From Rhizobacter sp. (GTDB taxonomy: Bacteria > Pseudomonadota > Gammaproteobacteria > Burkholderiales > Burkholderiaceae_C): 32,088 bases of DNA. Made by a program: the position numbers and the translations under genes. This document shows, in pieces, positions 19,607 through 28,561 of the stretch. The number at the start of each line of letters is the position of its first letter. Position 1 is the stretch's first letter. The notes beneath the pieces are model-generated. The model searched no databases and was not told the origin of the DNA. It saw only the letters and a program-made list of their open reading frames with translations. The stretch spans positions 1 to 32,088 of the forward strand of contig JAJKJU010000025.1 in NCBI GenBank assembly GCA_021153565.1. Direction: 5' to 3'.

Positions 19607-21150
19607 GCAACATCGCTGGCATCCGGGAAGGAACCGGCACCGCGGATCGCTCGCGCCTAGTGAAGGACGCGTCCGGCTACATGGCTGCAACGTATGCATC
19701 GCAGGTGCTCGCGTTCGGCATCGGCGTCGTTACCAAGGCACTCCTCGGGCCAGCCGACCTCGGGATTTGGGCGGTACTGCTCGCAACCCTGTCGTTCCTC
19801 GGCCTGCTGGAACTCGGCGTGGTCCAGGCCACGAACAAGGAGATCGCCTACGCGCTGAGCAAGGGTGACGAGCGAGCCGCCGCCGAATATAAGCGCGTAC
19901 AGTTCTCGTTCGTCACGCTGACCGCGCTGCTGGGCTCCGTCGGCTTGGCGTGCTATGCCTTCCTGCACCTCGGAACGGCGAGCGATGCGCTTCCCTTGGG
20001 TCTGCTGGCCATCGCGTTGCTGCTGCCGTTCCACCAGATCCACATGGGCCAGATGACCGTGTTCTGGGCCAACCGGTATTTCGCGGCCACGAGCATCCTC
20101 ATCGTCTTCGAAACCTTGCTGGCCGGCAGCATCGGCCTGCTGCTCGTCTGGAAAGTCGGCATCCTGGGCCAGATCGTCTCCTTCGCTGCCATCCTGTTCG
20201 TCAAGCTGGGCGTGCTGGCGTGGCAGGCGCGCGACAACCCGCGCCTTCGCATCGGCTTCGGCTGGCACGGCGACGCGGTCAAGCACCTCATCCGCATCGG
20301 CGCCCCGCTGCAGATCATCAATCTTGTCAATGTGCTCAAGCTGTCGGGCACGGTGTTCCTGATTGCCCACTTCTTCAACACTGAGGCCGTCGGCGTGTAT
20401 GCATTTGCGCAAAGCGTGCAGAACTTCATCTACTGGACGCCGAACGCCTTTTCGATCGTGATGTTCCCGCGCTTCCAGGAGCGCTACGCAGTCTCTCACG
20501 ACGAAGCCTCGGCTCTGCACTCGTACCTGGTCAAGCCCATCGTCGGCCTCGCGTTCTTCCTGCTCCCGGTGCTAATCAGCGCCGCCTACTTCTTCGTGTC
20601 GGTCTTGATCGACCACGCGCTGCCGGCCTACCGGGCTTCCATTCCTGTCCTCGCGGTCATGCTGCTCGGGACGTTCTTCCTATCGCTGGAGCACATGCCG
20701 GGACAGTTCCTCACGACTGCGAACCGCCTTTGGGAGCGGGTGAGCCTGTCCGCACTGAGCGTGCTGTTCCTTGCCGCGTGCGTGGCGGCGGCGATCGCCA
20801 TGGACTGGGGCCTGATCGGTTTAGTGGCCGCCCTGTCAATCGCCAACGCGGTCACCTTTCTCGTGACCTTCACGTACGCCTACGAACTCGCGGACGGCCG
20901 ACCTTCGGATCCCTGGTTCGTCGCCAAGCTGATCGGCGCCTTTTTGTATACCGGGGCGGTGGTTTCCGCCGTCGATCACCTGCTTCCGGGGTCAGGTGCG
21001 GCGTGGTGGCCCGACCTGTCGCTCGCCACCGGCAAGTGGCTTCTTTCATTGATGCTGATGCTGCCGCTGTTCGCTGTTGCCGAGCGTCGGCTCGGGCTCG
21101 TCCTCGCGGTTCGGCAGCTCGTCGGCGCACGACTGAAGTTAATGCGATGA
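19603..21150 (+). CDS. wzx: Polysaccharide flippase (Wzx-like, MOP superfamily)
   Basis: A 515-aa integral membrane protein with about 12-14 hydrophobic segments. It begins MSNIAGIREGTG and has DASGYMAATYASQVLAFGIGVVTKALLGPADLGIWAVLL, the typical first helix pair of oligosaccharide flippases. It would turn the undecaprenyl-linked repeat unit to the periplasmic face. The start is a GTG at 19603 in GTGA, overlapping the methyltransferase stop. The longer frame to 19426 lies inside that gene. Assigned by topology and context, so wzx is a role name rather than proof of specificity. Confidence 0.85.
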   Translation: MSNIAGIREGTGTADRSRLVKDASGYMAATYASQVLAFGIGVVTKALLGPADLGIWAVLLATLSFLGLLELGVVQATNKEIAYALSKGDERAAAEYKRVQFSFVTLTALLGSVGLACYAFLHLGTASDALPLGLLAIALLLPFHQIHMGQMTVFWANRYFAATSILIVFETLLAGSIGLLLVWKVGILGQIVSFAAILFVKLGVLAWQARDNPRLRIGFGWHGDAVKHLIRIGAPLQIINLVNVLKLSGTVFLIAHFFNTEAVGVYAFAQSVQNFIYWTPNAFSIVMFPRFQERYAVSHDEASALHSYLVKPIVGLAFFLLPVLISAAYFFVSVLIDHALPAYRASIPVLAVMLLGTFFLSLEHMPGQFLTTANRLWERVSLSALSVLFLAACVAAAIAMDWGLIGLVAALSIANAVTFLVTFTYAYELADGRPSDPWFVAKLIGAFLYTGAVVSAVDHLLPGSGAAWWPDLSLATGKWLLSLMLMLPLFAVAERRLGLVLAVRQLVGARLKLMR

Positions 21151-23030
21151 CCGATCACTATCACGATCACGATGCCATCGTTCTGGTCCAGCGCCCGCAC
21201 GACGACTGGACCGTTGCGCCATCGCAGCGGCCGCTGTTCGTCTGCGCCGAGATGTTCCTCGACCTCAGGGACATCGAGCAGCGGCGCTGGCGCATGTGGC
21301 AGCTACGCAATTCGCTCGTCGACGCAGGCCTATTCGCGACCACGCTTTCCGATTTCCTGCACCCTGACGATATCGCCTGGCTCGAGCATCAGGGAGCCCG
21401 GGTGGCACATGAGTGGTACCTGGAACGTGAGTCCGACCGGACAATGTACCGCGGCATCTCCCTCGGGCGCTGCATCGAGTACGAGGTCAAGGCACGCGCC
21501 ATCCGGCTGCTGAAGCTGTGGCTGACCGTGCGGCGGCTGATACAGCGCCACCCCGGCTGCACCCTCTTCGCCGACTTTGCGCCGGACTCCACCGAATGGA
21601 AGCTCCTCGAGTTGCTAGGGCAACCCGTCCAGCGTTTCGGCGCGCTCTCGGCCACATCGCAAACGTCGCCGCCGCAAGCTCAGCCGTCCTGGCGCTCGCG
21701 CCTGATATCGAGCGGACGGCGTTGGGGTCTCAGCGCGATGAGGCTCCTGTCGCGCCTGTTCGCCTGGCGACGCGATCCGGCGCTTCCACTGGTGGTGGTT
21801 CGCGTCGGGATGCAGAGCGCGAAGATGCTCGAACGCTGGGTGGCCGGACCGCGTCCGGCCGTTCGCTTCTCGCTGTGGATGAACTACCTGATGCGTCCGC
21901 GGACGGTGCTGTCACTGGTGTTGGCGGGCGCCTCCATTCCGGAAACGTCGGTGCTCGGCCACGCTGCGACTGCACCAGAACTCGACGCTGCCCTGGACTG
22001 GCCATCGCGTCGTACCTCGGTCGCGGGCACAGACGCCCATCTGGGCGACGCCAAGGCGTTGGCACCCCTGATCGACGAGATGCTGTGCCGCATCACCCGC
22101 ACCGGCTTCCGCGTTGCCCGCACGGACATCGACGACGCCTACGCGACGCTCGGCGAGCCCGCGACGGCCTTGCTCGTGATCCCCAACGACTGCCAGCCTG
22201 TGATGAGGGCCTGGACCCTGGTCGCCAAGCGCCTGGCCAGGCGCACGCTGGTGCTTCAGCACGGGCACCTCGACTACACCGAAGACGAGGACCACCTCAC
22301 GGCGGACCATTCGGCCTTCTGGTCAACCATGGTCGCGCAGGACTATTTGTCAGCGGGGCTTCAGCCGCATCAGATCATCGTTACGGGATCTCCAAACGCC
22401 GACGAGTATTGCGTCGAAGACTATCGCCCTTGGCCCTCGAAACAGAAGCTTTCGGGCAAGACGCGAGTCCTTGTCATCACCACCGGCAACCCGGCCGTCC
22501 AGGCGTACATCAGCGAGACATGGGTGTGCGACTACATCGCCGGCGTTCTTGAGGCGCTCGCGCCGCGGCTGAGCGAAATCGAGATGGTCGTCAAGCTCCA
22601 CCCCGGCGAGGACGCCGGCTTGTACAAGGCGAACCTGGGTTCGCTGCTGCCGCCCGGCACCGCCGTTGACGATCGCGGCAATCTCGCCCGATTGATCGCC
22701 GAGGCCGACGTGGTGATCAGCCCGCCTTCGACGGTCGTGATCGAGGCGCGGGCGGGAGGCACGCCCGTCATCCTCGTCCGCATACCGTCGGTCGACAATC
22801 GGGCCACGACACTGCAACACGCAGAAGGTGTGGCCACGGTGCGCGACTACCGTGAGCTCGGCGGCGCGATCGATCGGATCGTCGCCGGCCGGCGCGAGGA
22901 CGACGCCCAGGCTTGGCCGCTCTCCCGTTTCCTGGGCCCGCTCGATGGCCACGCGTCGAAGCGGCTGCTCGAGGCCGTGCACGACCTGGCGAGCGCGCCG
23001 CAAGGGTTCAGCAATCACAGGCCAGCATGA
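21147..23030 (+). CDS. Large putative GT-B glycosyltransferase; candidate nonulosonate transferase
   Basis: A 627-aa soluble protein. The C-terminal ~270 residues resemble GT-B-fold proteins of the CDP-glycerophosphotransferase/capsule transferase kind: VLQHG (369-373), IIVTGSPNADEY (410-421), VVKLHPGED (481-489) and SPPSTVVIEARAGGTPVILV (525-544). The N-terminal half (charged, with WRMWQLRNSLVDAG and a basic linker at about 180-210) matches nothing I recognise. The ATG at 21147 overlaps the flippase stop; a longer frame to 20730 lies within wzx. It is a candidate for moving pseudaminic acid from CMP, because the remaining transferases look like ordinary hexose enzymes. That assignment is inference. 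Confidence 0.6.
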   Translation: MTDHYHDHDAIVLVQRPHDDWTVAPSQRPLFVCAEMFLDLRDIEQRRWRMWQLRNSLVDAGLFATTLSDFLHPDDIAWLEHQGARVAHEWYLERESDRTMYRGISLGRCIEYEVKARAIRLLKLWLTVRRLIQRHPGCTLFADFAPDSTEWKLLELLGQPVQRFGALSATSQTSPPQAQPSWRSRLISSGRRWGLSAMRLLSRLFAWRRDPALPLVVVRVGMQSAKMLERWVAGPRPAVRFSLWMNYLMRPRTVLSLVLAGASIPETSVLGHAATAPELDAALDWPSRRTSVAGTDAHLGDAKALAPLIDEMLCRITRTGFRVARTDIDDAYATLGEPATALLVIPNDCQPVMRAWTLVAKRLARRTLVLQHGHLDYTEDEDHLTADHSAFWSTMVAQDYLSAGLQPHQIIVTGSPNADEYCVEDYRPWPSKQKLSGKTRVLVITTGNPAVQAYISETWVCDYIAGVLEALAPRLSEIEMVVKLHPGEDAGLYKANLGSLLPPGTAVDDRGNLARLIAEADVVISPPSTVVIEARAGGTPVILVRIPSVDNRATTLQHAEGVATVRDYRELGGAIDRIVAGRREDDAQAWPLSRFLGPLDGHASKRLLEAVHDLASAPQGFSNHRPA

Positions 23031-23043
23031 CCACGAATTGAGA

Positions 23044-24150
23044 ATGACGTCGATCGCCCCAACCATTGATGTGGAACCTGTGTCCGCATGCCCGTCCTGC
23101 GGGCACGGCGGCACGCCGCTCTACACCCGTCTTCATGATCACACCTTCGGAACGCCAGGTGAGTGGACGCTTGAGCGATGCGCTTCGTGCGGGCTCATCT
23201 GGCTCAGTCCCAGGCCCACGGAGGACGACATCGGCAAGGTGTACGAGACCTACTACACCCACAAAGTAACGTCGCAAGGCTCGACGTTTCGCGCCCACGT
23301 GAAGGCGTCCGGGATCAGCCACCGGGTGATGGGATTCATGGTGGCGGCGTCGCGCCGACTGCGCAATGCCGTGCTGTCAGTCCGCTTCGGCTATGCAGAA
23401 CTCTCGCGTGGGCCGTCCGATGTCCTCATGGCGTATACCCTGGGCCTGCTGCCGGGGGTCGGCCGATCCGCGGCCCTCGAGGTCATGGGATTGAACGCCC
23501 GTGAACGCGGACGGCTGCTCGATGTCGGATGCGGCAACGGCGCTTTCCTGTCGCGCATGAAGAGCCTGGGATGGCAGTGCATCGGCATCGAAACCGACGA
23601 GGTCGCGGCACGCTTCGCGCGTGAACACTTCGGGCTGGACGTGCGGCAAAGCAGCTTGACCGAAGCTGCTTTCGCAGAAGGCACCTTCGACGTGGTCACC
23701 CTGTCTCACGTCATTGAGCACGTGCATTCGCCTATCGCTCTCCTGCTGGAGTGCCGGCGCATTCTCAAGCCCGGAGGCAAGCTGGTGGTCCTGACGCCGA
23801 ACACTCGCAGCCTGGGTCACCGGATCTTCGGTCGTGCCTGGCGAGGACTCGAGCCTCCGCGCCACCTTCATGCCTTCCACCCGCAAGCCTTGCAGACGTA
23901 CACCGAGCGCGCAGGGATGAGCACCCAGCGCCTGACCACCGAGCCCAGGATGATGCGGTCGATCTGGTACGCGAGCCGCCTGATCCAGCGAGCTGAACGT
24001 GGGCGCCACACGCGTAATACCGTGCTCGACTACCTAATCGCCCATGCCATGCAGCCGCTGGAGGCACTGGCGTGCCGGATGTTCTGGCACATCGGCGAAG
24101 AGATCATGCTCGTCGCGGTGAAGCCGGAATCTGCGCCTGCTCGAGGATAG
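23044..24150 (+). CDS. Zinc-ribbon class I SAM-dependent methyltransferase
   Basis: A 368-aa protein. The N terminus carries a four-cysteine knuckle (Cys16, Cys19, Cys46, Cys49 in CPSCG and CASCG) followed by LIWLSPRPTEDDIGKVYETYY. The Rossmann part begins at LLDVGCGNGAFL (about 158-169), with SHVIEHVHSP and ILKPGGKLVVLTPN after it. This two-part layout is common among methyltransferases of surface-glycan and sugar-modifying clusters. It lies 13 nt after the large transferase gene and 4 nt before a GT2 gene. The acceptor is unknown. It is not closely similar to the methyltransferase at 18779. Confidence 0.75.
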   Translation: MTSIAPTIDVEPVSACPSCGHGGTPLYTRLHDHTFGTPGEWTLERCASCGLIWLSPRPTEDDIGKVYETYYTHKVTSQGSTFRAHVKASGISHRVMGFMVAASRRLRNAVLSVRFGYAELSRGPSDVLMAYTLGLLPGVGRSAALEVMGLNARERGRLLDVGCGNGAFLSRMKSLGWQCIGIETDEVAARFAREHFGLDVRQSSLTEAAFAEGTFDVVTLSHVIEHVHSPIALLLECRRILKPGGKLVVLTPNTRSLGHRIFGRAWRGLEPPRHLHAFHPQALQTYTERAGMSTQRLTTEPRMMRSIWYASRLIQRAERGRHTRNTVLDYLIAHAMQPLEALACRMFWHIGEEIMLVAVKPESAPARG

Positions 24151-24154
24151 GGAA

Positions 24155-25189
24155 ATGGACAACACAAACTCAATCGCGACGAGCGCGCGCGTTTTCGTCA
24201 TCGTCATCAATTGGAACGGCGAGGACGACACCTGCAGGTGCCTTGCTTCCTTAAACCAAGTCGACTACCCGAATATGCACGTCGTGGTTTCAGACAACGG
24301 CTCGCGGCCCGACTCCTTGCGCACGCTCCGTGATTGGGCGAGTGCCAACGGTGTGATGATCTCCACTCCCGACGCGCCGCCTCGGCTCAATGCAGCGGGC
24401 GGCTGCAGGAGCATTTGCATTCTCGAGAACGGCCGTAACCTCGGCTTCACTGGCGCCAACACCGTCGGCATCCAGCATGCAATGCGGCGAGGCGCCGATT
24501 ACGTTCTCTTCCTCAATAACGACACTTTTGTGACGCCGTCGTTCCTTTCCCGCATGATCGACGTCGCAGAACGCAATCCCGCCTACGGCCTTCTCGGATG
24601 CAAGACGCTGCTGGGAGACGGAGATGCCGCCGACGAGAACAGGACGATCTGGAGCCTCGGCGGCTATCGATACCGGTTCGGCAATCCGATGAACATCGGA
24701 AGCAACCAACCCGACCGCGCCGAGTGGCGTGGCCTCGTCGAGAACGAACTGATCTGCGGCTGCTGCATGCTGATCCGGCGAAAAGCCATCGAGGACTGCG
24801 GCGTGCAGGACGACGATCTCTTCTTCGCAATCGACGACGTGGAGTACTCGCTGCGGGTGGCGAAAGCGGGCTGGAAGAATGCGCTCGTTCTCGATGCCGA
24901 GATCTATCACGCAGGATCGAAGTCGGTCGAGGGCCGCACCGGCCTGCAGCTGTACTACCTGTTCCGCAACACCTACTACTTCAGACGCAAGTACTTCCCT
25001 TGGCACAAGAACATCGTGTTCTTCACCCACCACTTACTGCGCTATTTTCTGGTCGGCGGTCTCGGCCGCCTCCTCCTCGGGCGGGGAAGCGCGAACAAGG
25101 GGATGCTCCTCGGCGTCCATGATTTCCTGACACATCGGATGGGCGAATGCCCGCATCCGGTGTTGCTGCGGCGCAAGTCCACCGCTTGA
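24155..25189 (+). CDS. Family 2 glycosyltransferase (rhamnosyltransferase-like)
   Basis: A 344-aa GT-A fold enzyme, cytosolic face of the membrane. Signatures are VIVINWNGEDDT at the N terminus, VVSDNGS (44-50), GRNLGFTGANTVGI, the DxD-type LFLNNDTFV (118-126) and the catalytic-base region FFAIDDVEYSLR. The C terminus has an amphipathic, aromatic stretch that could bind membrane. The overall pattern is that of GT2 rhamnosyltransferases, which fits the rml operon, but donor specificity cannot be read directly. The Shine-Dalgarno lies over the end of the previous gene. Confidence 0.82.
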   Translation: MDNTNSIATSARVFVIVINWNGEDDTCRCLASLNQVDYPNMHVVVSDNGSRPDSLRTLRDWASANGVMISTPDAPPRLNAAGGCRSICILENGRNLGFTGANTVGIQHAMRRGADYVLFLNNDTFVTPSFLSRMIDVAERNPAYGLLGCKTLLGDGDAADENRTIWSLGGYRYRFGNPMNIGSNQPDRAEWRGLVENELICGCCMLIRRKAIEDCGVQDDDLFFAIDDVEYSLRVAKAGWKNALVLDAEIYHAGSKSVEGRTGLQLYYLFRNTYYFRRKYFPWHKNIVFFTHHLLRYFLVGGLGRLLLGRGSANKGMLLGVHDFLTHRMGECPHPVLLRRKSTA

Positions 25190-25203
25190 GAGACGGAGAG
25201 AAC

Positions 25204-26391
25204 ATGGATTCGGCAATGCAGTCGACAGCGGCGCGGGCGCCATCGTGGCGACCGCGTTCGTCTGGCACGGTCCGAAGGACGATCGGCGAAGAGCTCGAAC
25301 TGGTCCTTTTCATCGGTTACTTCGCGACCTACGTCCTCAGCAACGCCAGCACGTCATTCGAGCCATCGACGTCGCCGGCCAAGCACCTGATGCTGGCGAC
25401 CGCCGCCGCCGTGTCGCTGGTTTCGTCGCCTCGCTGCGCACTGCGCTCGCTCCTTCTTTTTTCGCCGCTCCTCGCGATCTACCTGATCGGCGGCCTCGAG
25501 GGTTACGCGCTGATGACGGCAGTGTTTGCATTGGCCATGCCCGCCGTCGGCCGGTCGCTGAACAGCATAGTCGCGCAGCGCCGCAGAAGGATCGTGGCAC
25601 TGCTCTTTGTGATCGCGCTTGTCCCGGCCGCGGTCGCGGCCTTCGGCCTCGAATTCGATTCGTTGTGGTCGTCGCAGTACGGGCGCCCCCGCCTGCTGAT
25701 GGGGTACTGGCACCCGAAGGAAGCGGGGACCAGCTTCGCGCTGCCTCTGCTGCTGTTCCTCTTGGTCAGCGCGCGAAGACCAGGCGGAATTCAGATCCTG
25801 CTGCTGACAGCCCTGCTTTGGGTGATCGGATCCCGCAACGTCGCGCTCGCCATGGGCATCTCCATTGGCCTGTGGCGCTATCCGCGTGCGGCGGTGCCCC
25901 TGCTCGTCACCCTCGTGGTGGCGGTCGTGGCCCTGGTCCTGGTACTCGGGTACTCCTATGAATTCTTCGACGAGATCACGTCGTTGCGCCTCACGGTCTG
26001 GCTGGAGGCCCTGGCAGACCCGCCCGGGGCCACGGACGACGGATCGACGCTCGGAAGCCGCCTTGCGATCGACAGCTACTACGTCGAGGTTCTTGCCAGC
26101 GCGGGTGTCGCCGGCCTCCTGGTGTTTGGCGCATGGGTCGCCACGTTCAATGCCGCTCTGGCGAACATCCGCCCCCATGCCCGACTGGCGAAGGCCTGCT
26201 TCTGGGCCATCCTCTTCTTCTCCGGCTTTGACAGCGGCATCGTTTCGACGGGCAACCTATTGCATGTCGTGCTGTGGGCCTTCGCAGCCTCGCCCTTGCT
26301 GCTGCGACACCGTCGACGGCTTACCCGACGGCGGGCGGCGATTCAGTTCCCACCACCCTCGCGTCTTCCCGCACGCACGGAAAGCCCATGA
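25204..26391 (+). CDS. wzy: Wzy-like O-antigen polymerase/ligase family membrane protein
   Basis: A 395-aa protein with about 10 hydrophobic segments and a central loop carrying SSQYGRPRLLMGYWHPKEAG, an arrangement seen in Wzy and WaaL proteins. It would polymerise repeat units in the periplasm, fed by the flippase at 19603. The ATG at 25204 follows a GAGAGACGGAGAG ribosome site; an earlier in-frame ATG at 25147 lies within the GT2 gene. These proteins diverge quickly, so the call relies on topology and on being the only such protein in the locus. A ligase role is possible. Confidence 0.7.
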   Translation: MDSAMQSTAARAPSWRPRSSGTVRRTIGEELELVLFIGYFATYVLSNASTSFEPSTSPAKHLMLATAAAVSLVSSPRCALRSLLLFSPLLAIYLIGGLEGYALMTAVFALAMPAVGRSLNSIVAQRRRRIVALLFVIALVPAAVAAFGLEFDSLWSSQYGRPRLLMGYWHPKEAGTSFALPLLLFLLVSARRPGGIQILLLTALLWVIGSRNVALAMGISIGLWRYPRAAVPLLVTLVVAVVALVLVLGYSYEFFDEITSLRLTVWLEALADPPGATDDGSTLGSRLAIDSYYVEVLASAGVAGLLVFGAWVATFNAALANIRPHARLAKACFWAILFFSGFDSGIVSTGNLLHVVLWAFAASPLLLRHRRRLTRRRAAIQFPPPSRLPARTESP

Positions 26392-27476
26392 TCACGCTCG
26401 ACTGCATCATCTTCGGTTTGCAGCGCTTCGGCGGCATATCGAACTACTGGAGCCGGCTACTCGAAACGATGCGCGACGAGCACCCGGACTATGACCTCGT
26501 CCTGCCGAAGAGCATCCGCTACGCGGGCTTCGATCCCGCGCGAATGAGCTGCCACGTGCACGACGCCCGCGAGTCGCTCCCGGCCAGCGTGTCCCGCTAC
26601 CTCGCCGCGCAGGCAGCGCCCGACAGCGTGTTCCACACGTCGTACTACCGCCGGCCGAGCGGCAAGGTGCGCAAGTACGTGGTGACGGCGTACGACTTCA
26701 TCTATGAACGGTATCGCACCGGCCTTCCCAAGTGGGTCCATGCCTGGCAGAAGCAGGCCAGCATCCGCAGCGCGGACGCAGTCATCTGCATCTCCCACAG
26801 CACGAAGCACGACGTGCTGCAGTTCTGTCCGGGCGTGAACCCGGCCCAGGTGCACGTCGTGCACCTGGGCGTGGATTTCGACCTCTACTTTCCTGACCCC
26901 GGCGAAACCCCCGTCAACGAAGCACCCCTTGTCCTGTTCGTAGGACAGCGCACCGGATACAAGCGCTTCGACTTGGCGGTCGAGGCAGTCCGACAATCCG
27001 CTTCGCTGGTGCTCGGCATCGTCGGGCCCGGGTTGACGACTGACGAGCGGATGCTCCTTGGCGATCGCCTCGGCGCCCGCTGGACCGAATTCGGCCCAGT
27101 GAGCAGCGCGCAATTGCGTCGCCTTTATTCGAGGTCGTTCGCCTTCCTCTTCCCGTCCGACTACGAAGGCTTCGGTTTGCCGGTACTCGAAGCGATGGCT
27201 TGCGGCTGCCCGGTAGTGGCGTCCGCCGCCGCGTCGCTGCCGGAAGTCGGCGGCTCAGCCGCCTTGTACGCGGCCGAACAGCGACCCGAGTTTTACGCCG
27301 CAGCCCTAACGTCGCTGCTGGAGCCCACGTACCGGTGCAGCATCGTCGATGCCGGCTTCTCCCGTTGCCGGGATTTCTCATGGGCCCGGACCTGCGCGCA
27401 GACGCTCGCGATTTACGGGTGCCTTGGACACCCCGCCGACGCCCTCTCGTTCAGCGAATCGATGAGCTCCCGATGA
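26388..27476 (+). CDS. Family 4 glycosyltransferase (GT-B)
   Basis: A 362-aa retaining GT-B enzyme. The N-terminal domain has GLQRFGGISNYWSRLL (acceptor side). The C-terminal domain has LFVGQRTGYKRFDLAVEAV and the donor-binding FPSDYEGFGLPVLEAMACG with the E-x7-E pair Glu260/Glu268. The pattern is that of mannosyl- or fucosyl-type GT4 enzymes using GDP- or UDP-sugars. The ATG at 26388 overlaps the wzy stop (ATGA); a longer frame to 26274 lies inside wzy. It also overlaps the next GT2 gene by 4 nt. Confidence 0.85.
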   Translation: MITLDCIIFGLQRFGGISNYWSRLLETMRDEHPDYDLVLPKSIRYAGFDPARMSCHVHDARESLPASVSRYLAAQAAPDSVFHTSYYRRPSGKVRKYVVTAYDFIYERYRTGLPKWVHAWQKQASIRSADAVICISHSTKHDVLQFCPGVNPAQVHVVHLGVDFDLYFPDPGETPVNEAPLVLFVGQRTGYKRFDLAVEAVRQSASLVLGIVGPGLTTDERMLLGDRLGARWTEFGPVSSAQLRRLYSRSFAFLFPSDYEGFGLPVLEAMACGCPVVASAAASLPEVGGSAALYAAEQRPEFYAAALTSLLEPTYRCSIVDAGFSRCRDFSWARTCAQTLAIYGCLGHPADALSFSESMSSR

Positions 27477-28240
27477 TTTCAATTTCCGTCGTGACAGCGG
27501 TCTACAACGGGCGCGAAACCGTGGTCGAGGCACTGGAGTCTGTGCTGGCGCAAGACCATCCCTGCGTCGAAACGGTGATCGTCGACGGCGGGTCGACGGA
27601 CGGCACGCTCGATGTCCTGTCTCCATACCGGTCGCGCGTGTCGACGCTGGTGAGCGAGCCCGACAACGGCATCTACGACGCGCTCAACAAGGGCATCCGG
27701 CTCTCGAGCGGCGACGTCATCGGCTTTCTCCACGCGGACGACCTGTTCGCCAACGCACATGTCCTTTCGAAAGTGGCAGCCGTGTTCGCCGATCCGACGG
27801 TCGACGCGGTCTACGGCGACCTCGTCTACGTGCGCAAAGGGGACATCGGCCGCATCGTCAGACAGTGGCACGCGGGCGCCTGCAGCCGCGCGGCGCTTCG
27901 TAGCGGCTGGATGCCGCCGCACCCCACGTTCTACGTCCGGCGTTCCATCTACGACCGCCTTGGTGGCTTCGACACGCGCTACCGCATCGCGGCAGACTAC
28001 GACTCAATCCTCCGCTTGCTCTTCGTGGGCGGAATCAAGGCGGCCTATGTGCCCGAGACGCTTGTTCGAATGCGCGTAGGAGGCGTCAGCAACCGTTCGC
28101 TCGAGAACATCATCCGGAAATCGAAAGAGGACTATCGGATCGTCCGCGCCCACCGGGTGGGCGGCGTGCTCACGGTCCTGCAGAAGAACGTGCAGAAGAT
28201 GAGTCAGTTCTGGCGCCGCACCCGGCAGTCGCTTCGGTAA
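27473..28240 (+). CDS. Family 2 glycosyltransferase (WcaE-like)
   Basis: A 255-aa GT-A enzyme with ISVVTAVYNGRETVVEALESV at the start, VDGGSTDGT (38-46), EPDNGIYDALNKGI and the metal-binding LHADD (86-90), as in WcaE-type transferases of colanic acid clusters. The ATG at 27473 overlaps the GT4 stop. This is the last gene of the 16-gene run; beyond it strand and gene content change. No clear Rho-independent terminator is seen downstream. Confidence 0.83.
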   Translation: MISISVVTAVYNGRETVVEALESVLAQDHPCVETVIVDGGSTDGTLDVLSPYRSRVSTLVSEPDNGIYDALNKGIRLSSGDVIGFLHADDLFANAHVLSKVAAVFADPTVDAVYGDLVYVRKGDIGRIVRQWHAGACSRAALRSGWMPPHPTFYVRRSIYDRLGGFDTRYRIAADYDSILRLLFVGGIKAAYVPETLVRMRVGGVSNRSLENIIRKSKEDYRIVRAHRVGGVLTVLQKNVQKMSQFWRRTRQSLR

Positions 28241-28561
28241 TGCCCCTTCAGCCAGCGCTTCATGTTTGCATGGCTCACGCCCGGCGGATGGTTCGGCAGT
28301 CAGGTCGTCGAGCAGCGCCGGATCACGTTCGGTGCGCAGCATCGCGATTCACGGCCGCGGACGCACCATCGGCAGCATGTTGTTGCGGTCGTACTGAAAG
28401 AGGTACTCGTCTCGTTCCTTGAACCTATTTTCCGCAGTTGACGACATGAAAGCTCGCCAACGCGCTGTCGCAATTGAGCATTCCCGGGCGCGCCGCCTGA
28501 CCAATTTGGAACTGCGGCGCAGAACCCGCGCCCGCTCTTAGCCCAACTTTGTCACTTGGCA
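28241..28561. other. Gene-poor spacer with possible gene remnants
   Basis: These 321 bp separate the glycan operon from the toxin-antitoxin patch. The only items seen are a 32-aa minus-strand frame at 28349-28447 (ends DRNNMLPMVRPRP) and a 31-aa Arg-rich plus-strand frame at 28446-28541. The first has a protein-like composition and could be the end of a lost gene, but I do not recognise either. There is no clear terminator or inverted-repeat end. Confidence 0.3.

Noticed and set aside
21518-22552. 344-aa plus-strand frame inside the large transferase gene
   Set aside because: Arg- and Ala-rich out-of-frame shadow; the GT-B-like motifs are in the other frame.
25354-26178. 274-aa minus-strand frame in the Wzy-like gene
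   Set aside because: Very rich in Gln, Arg and Asp, as expected from the antisense of a hydrophobic protein.
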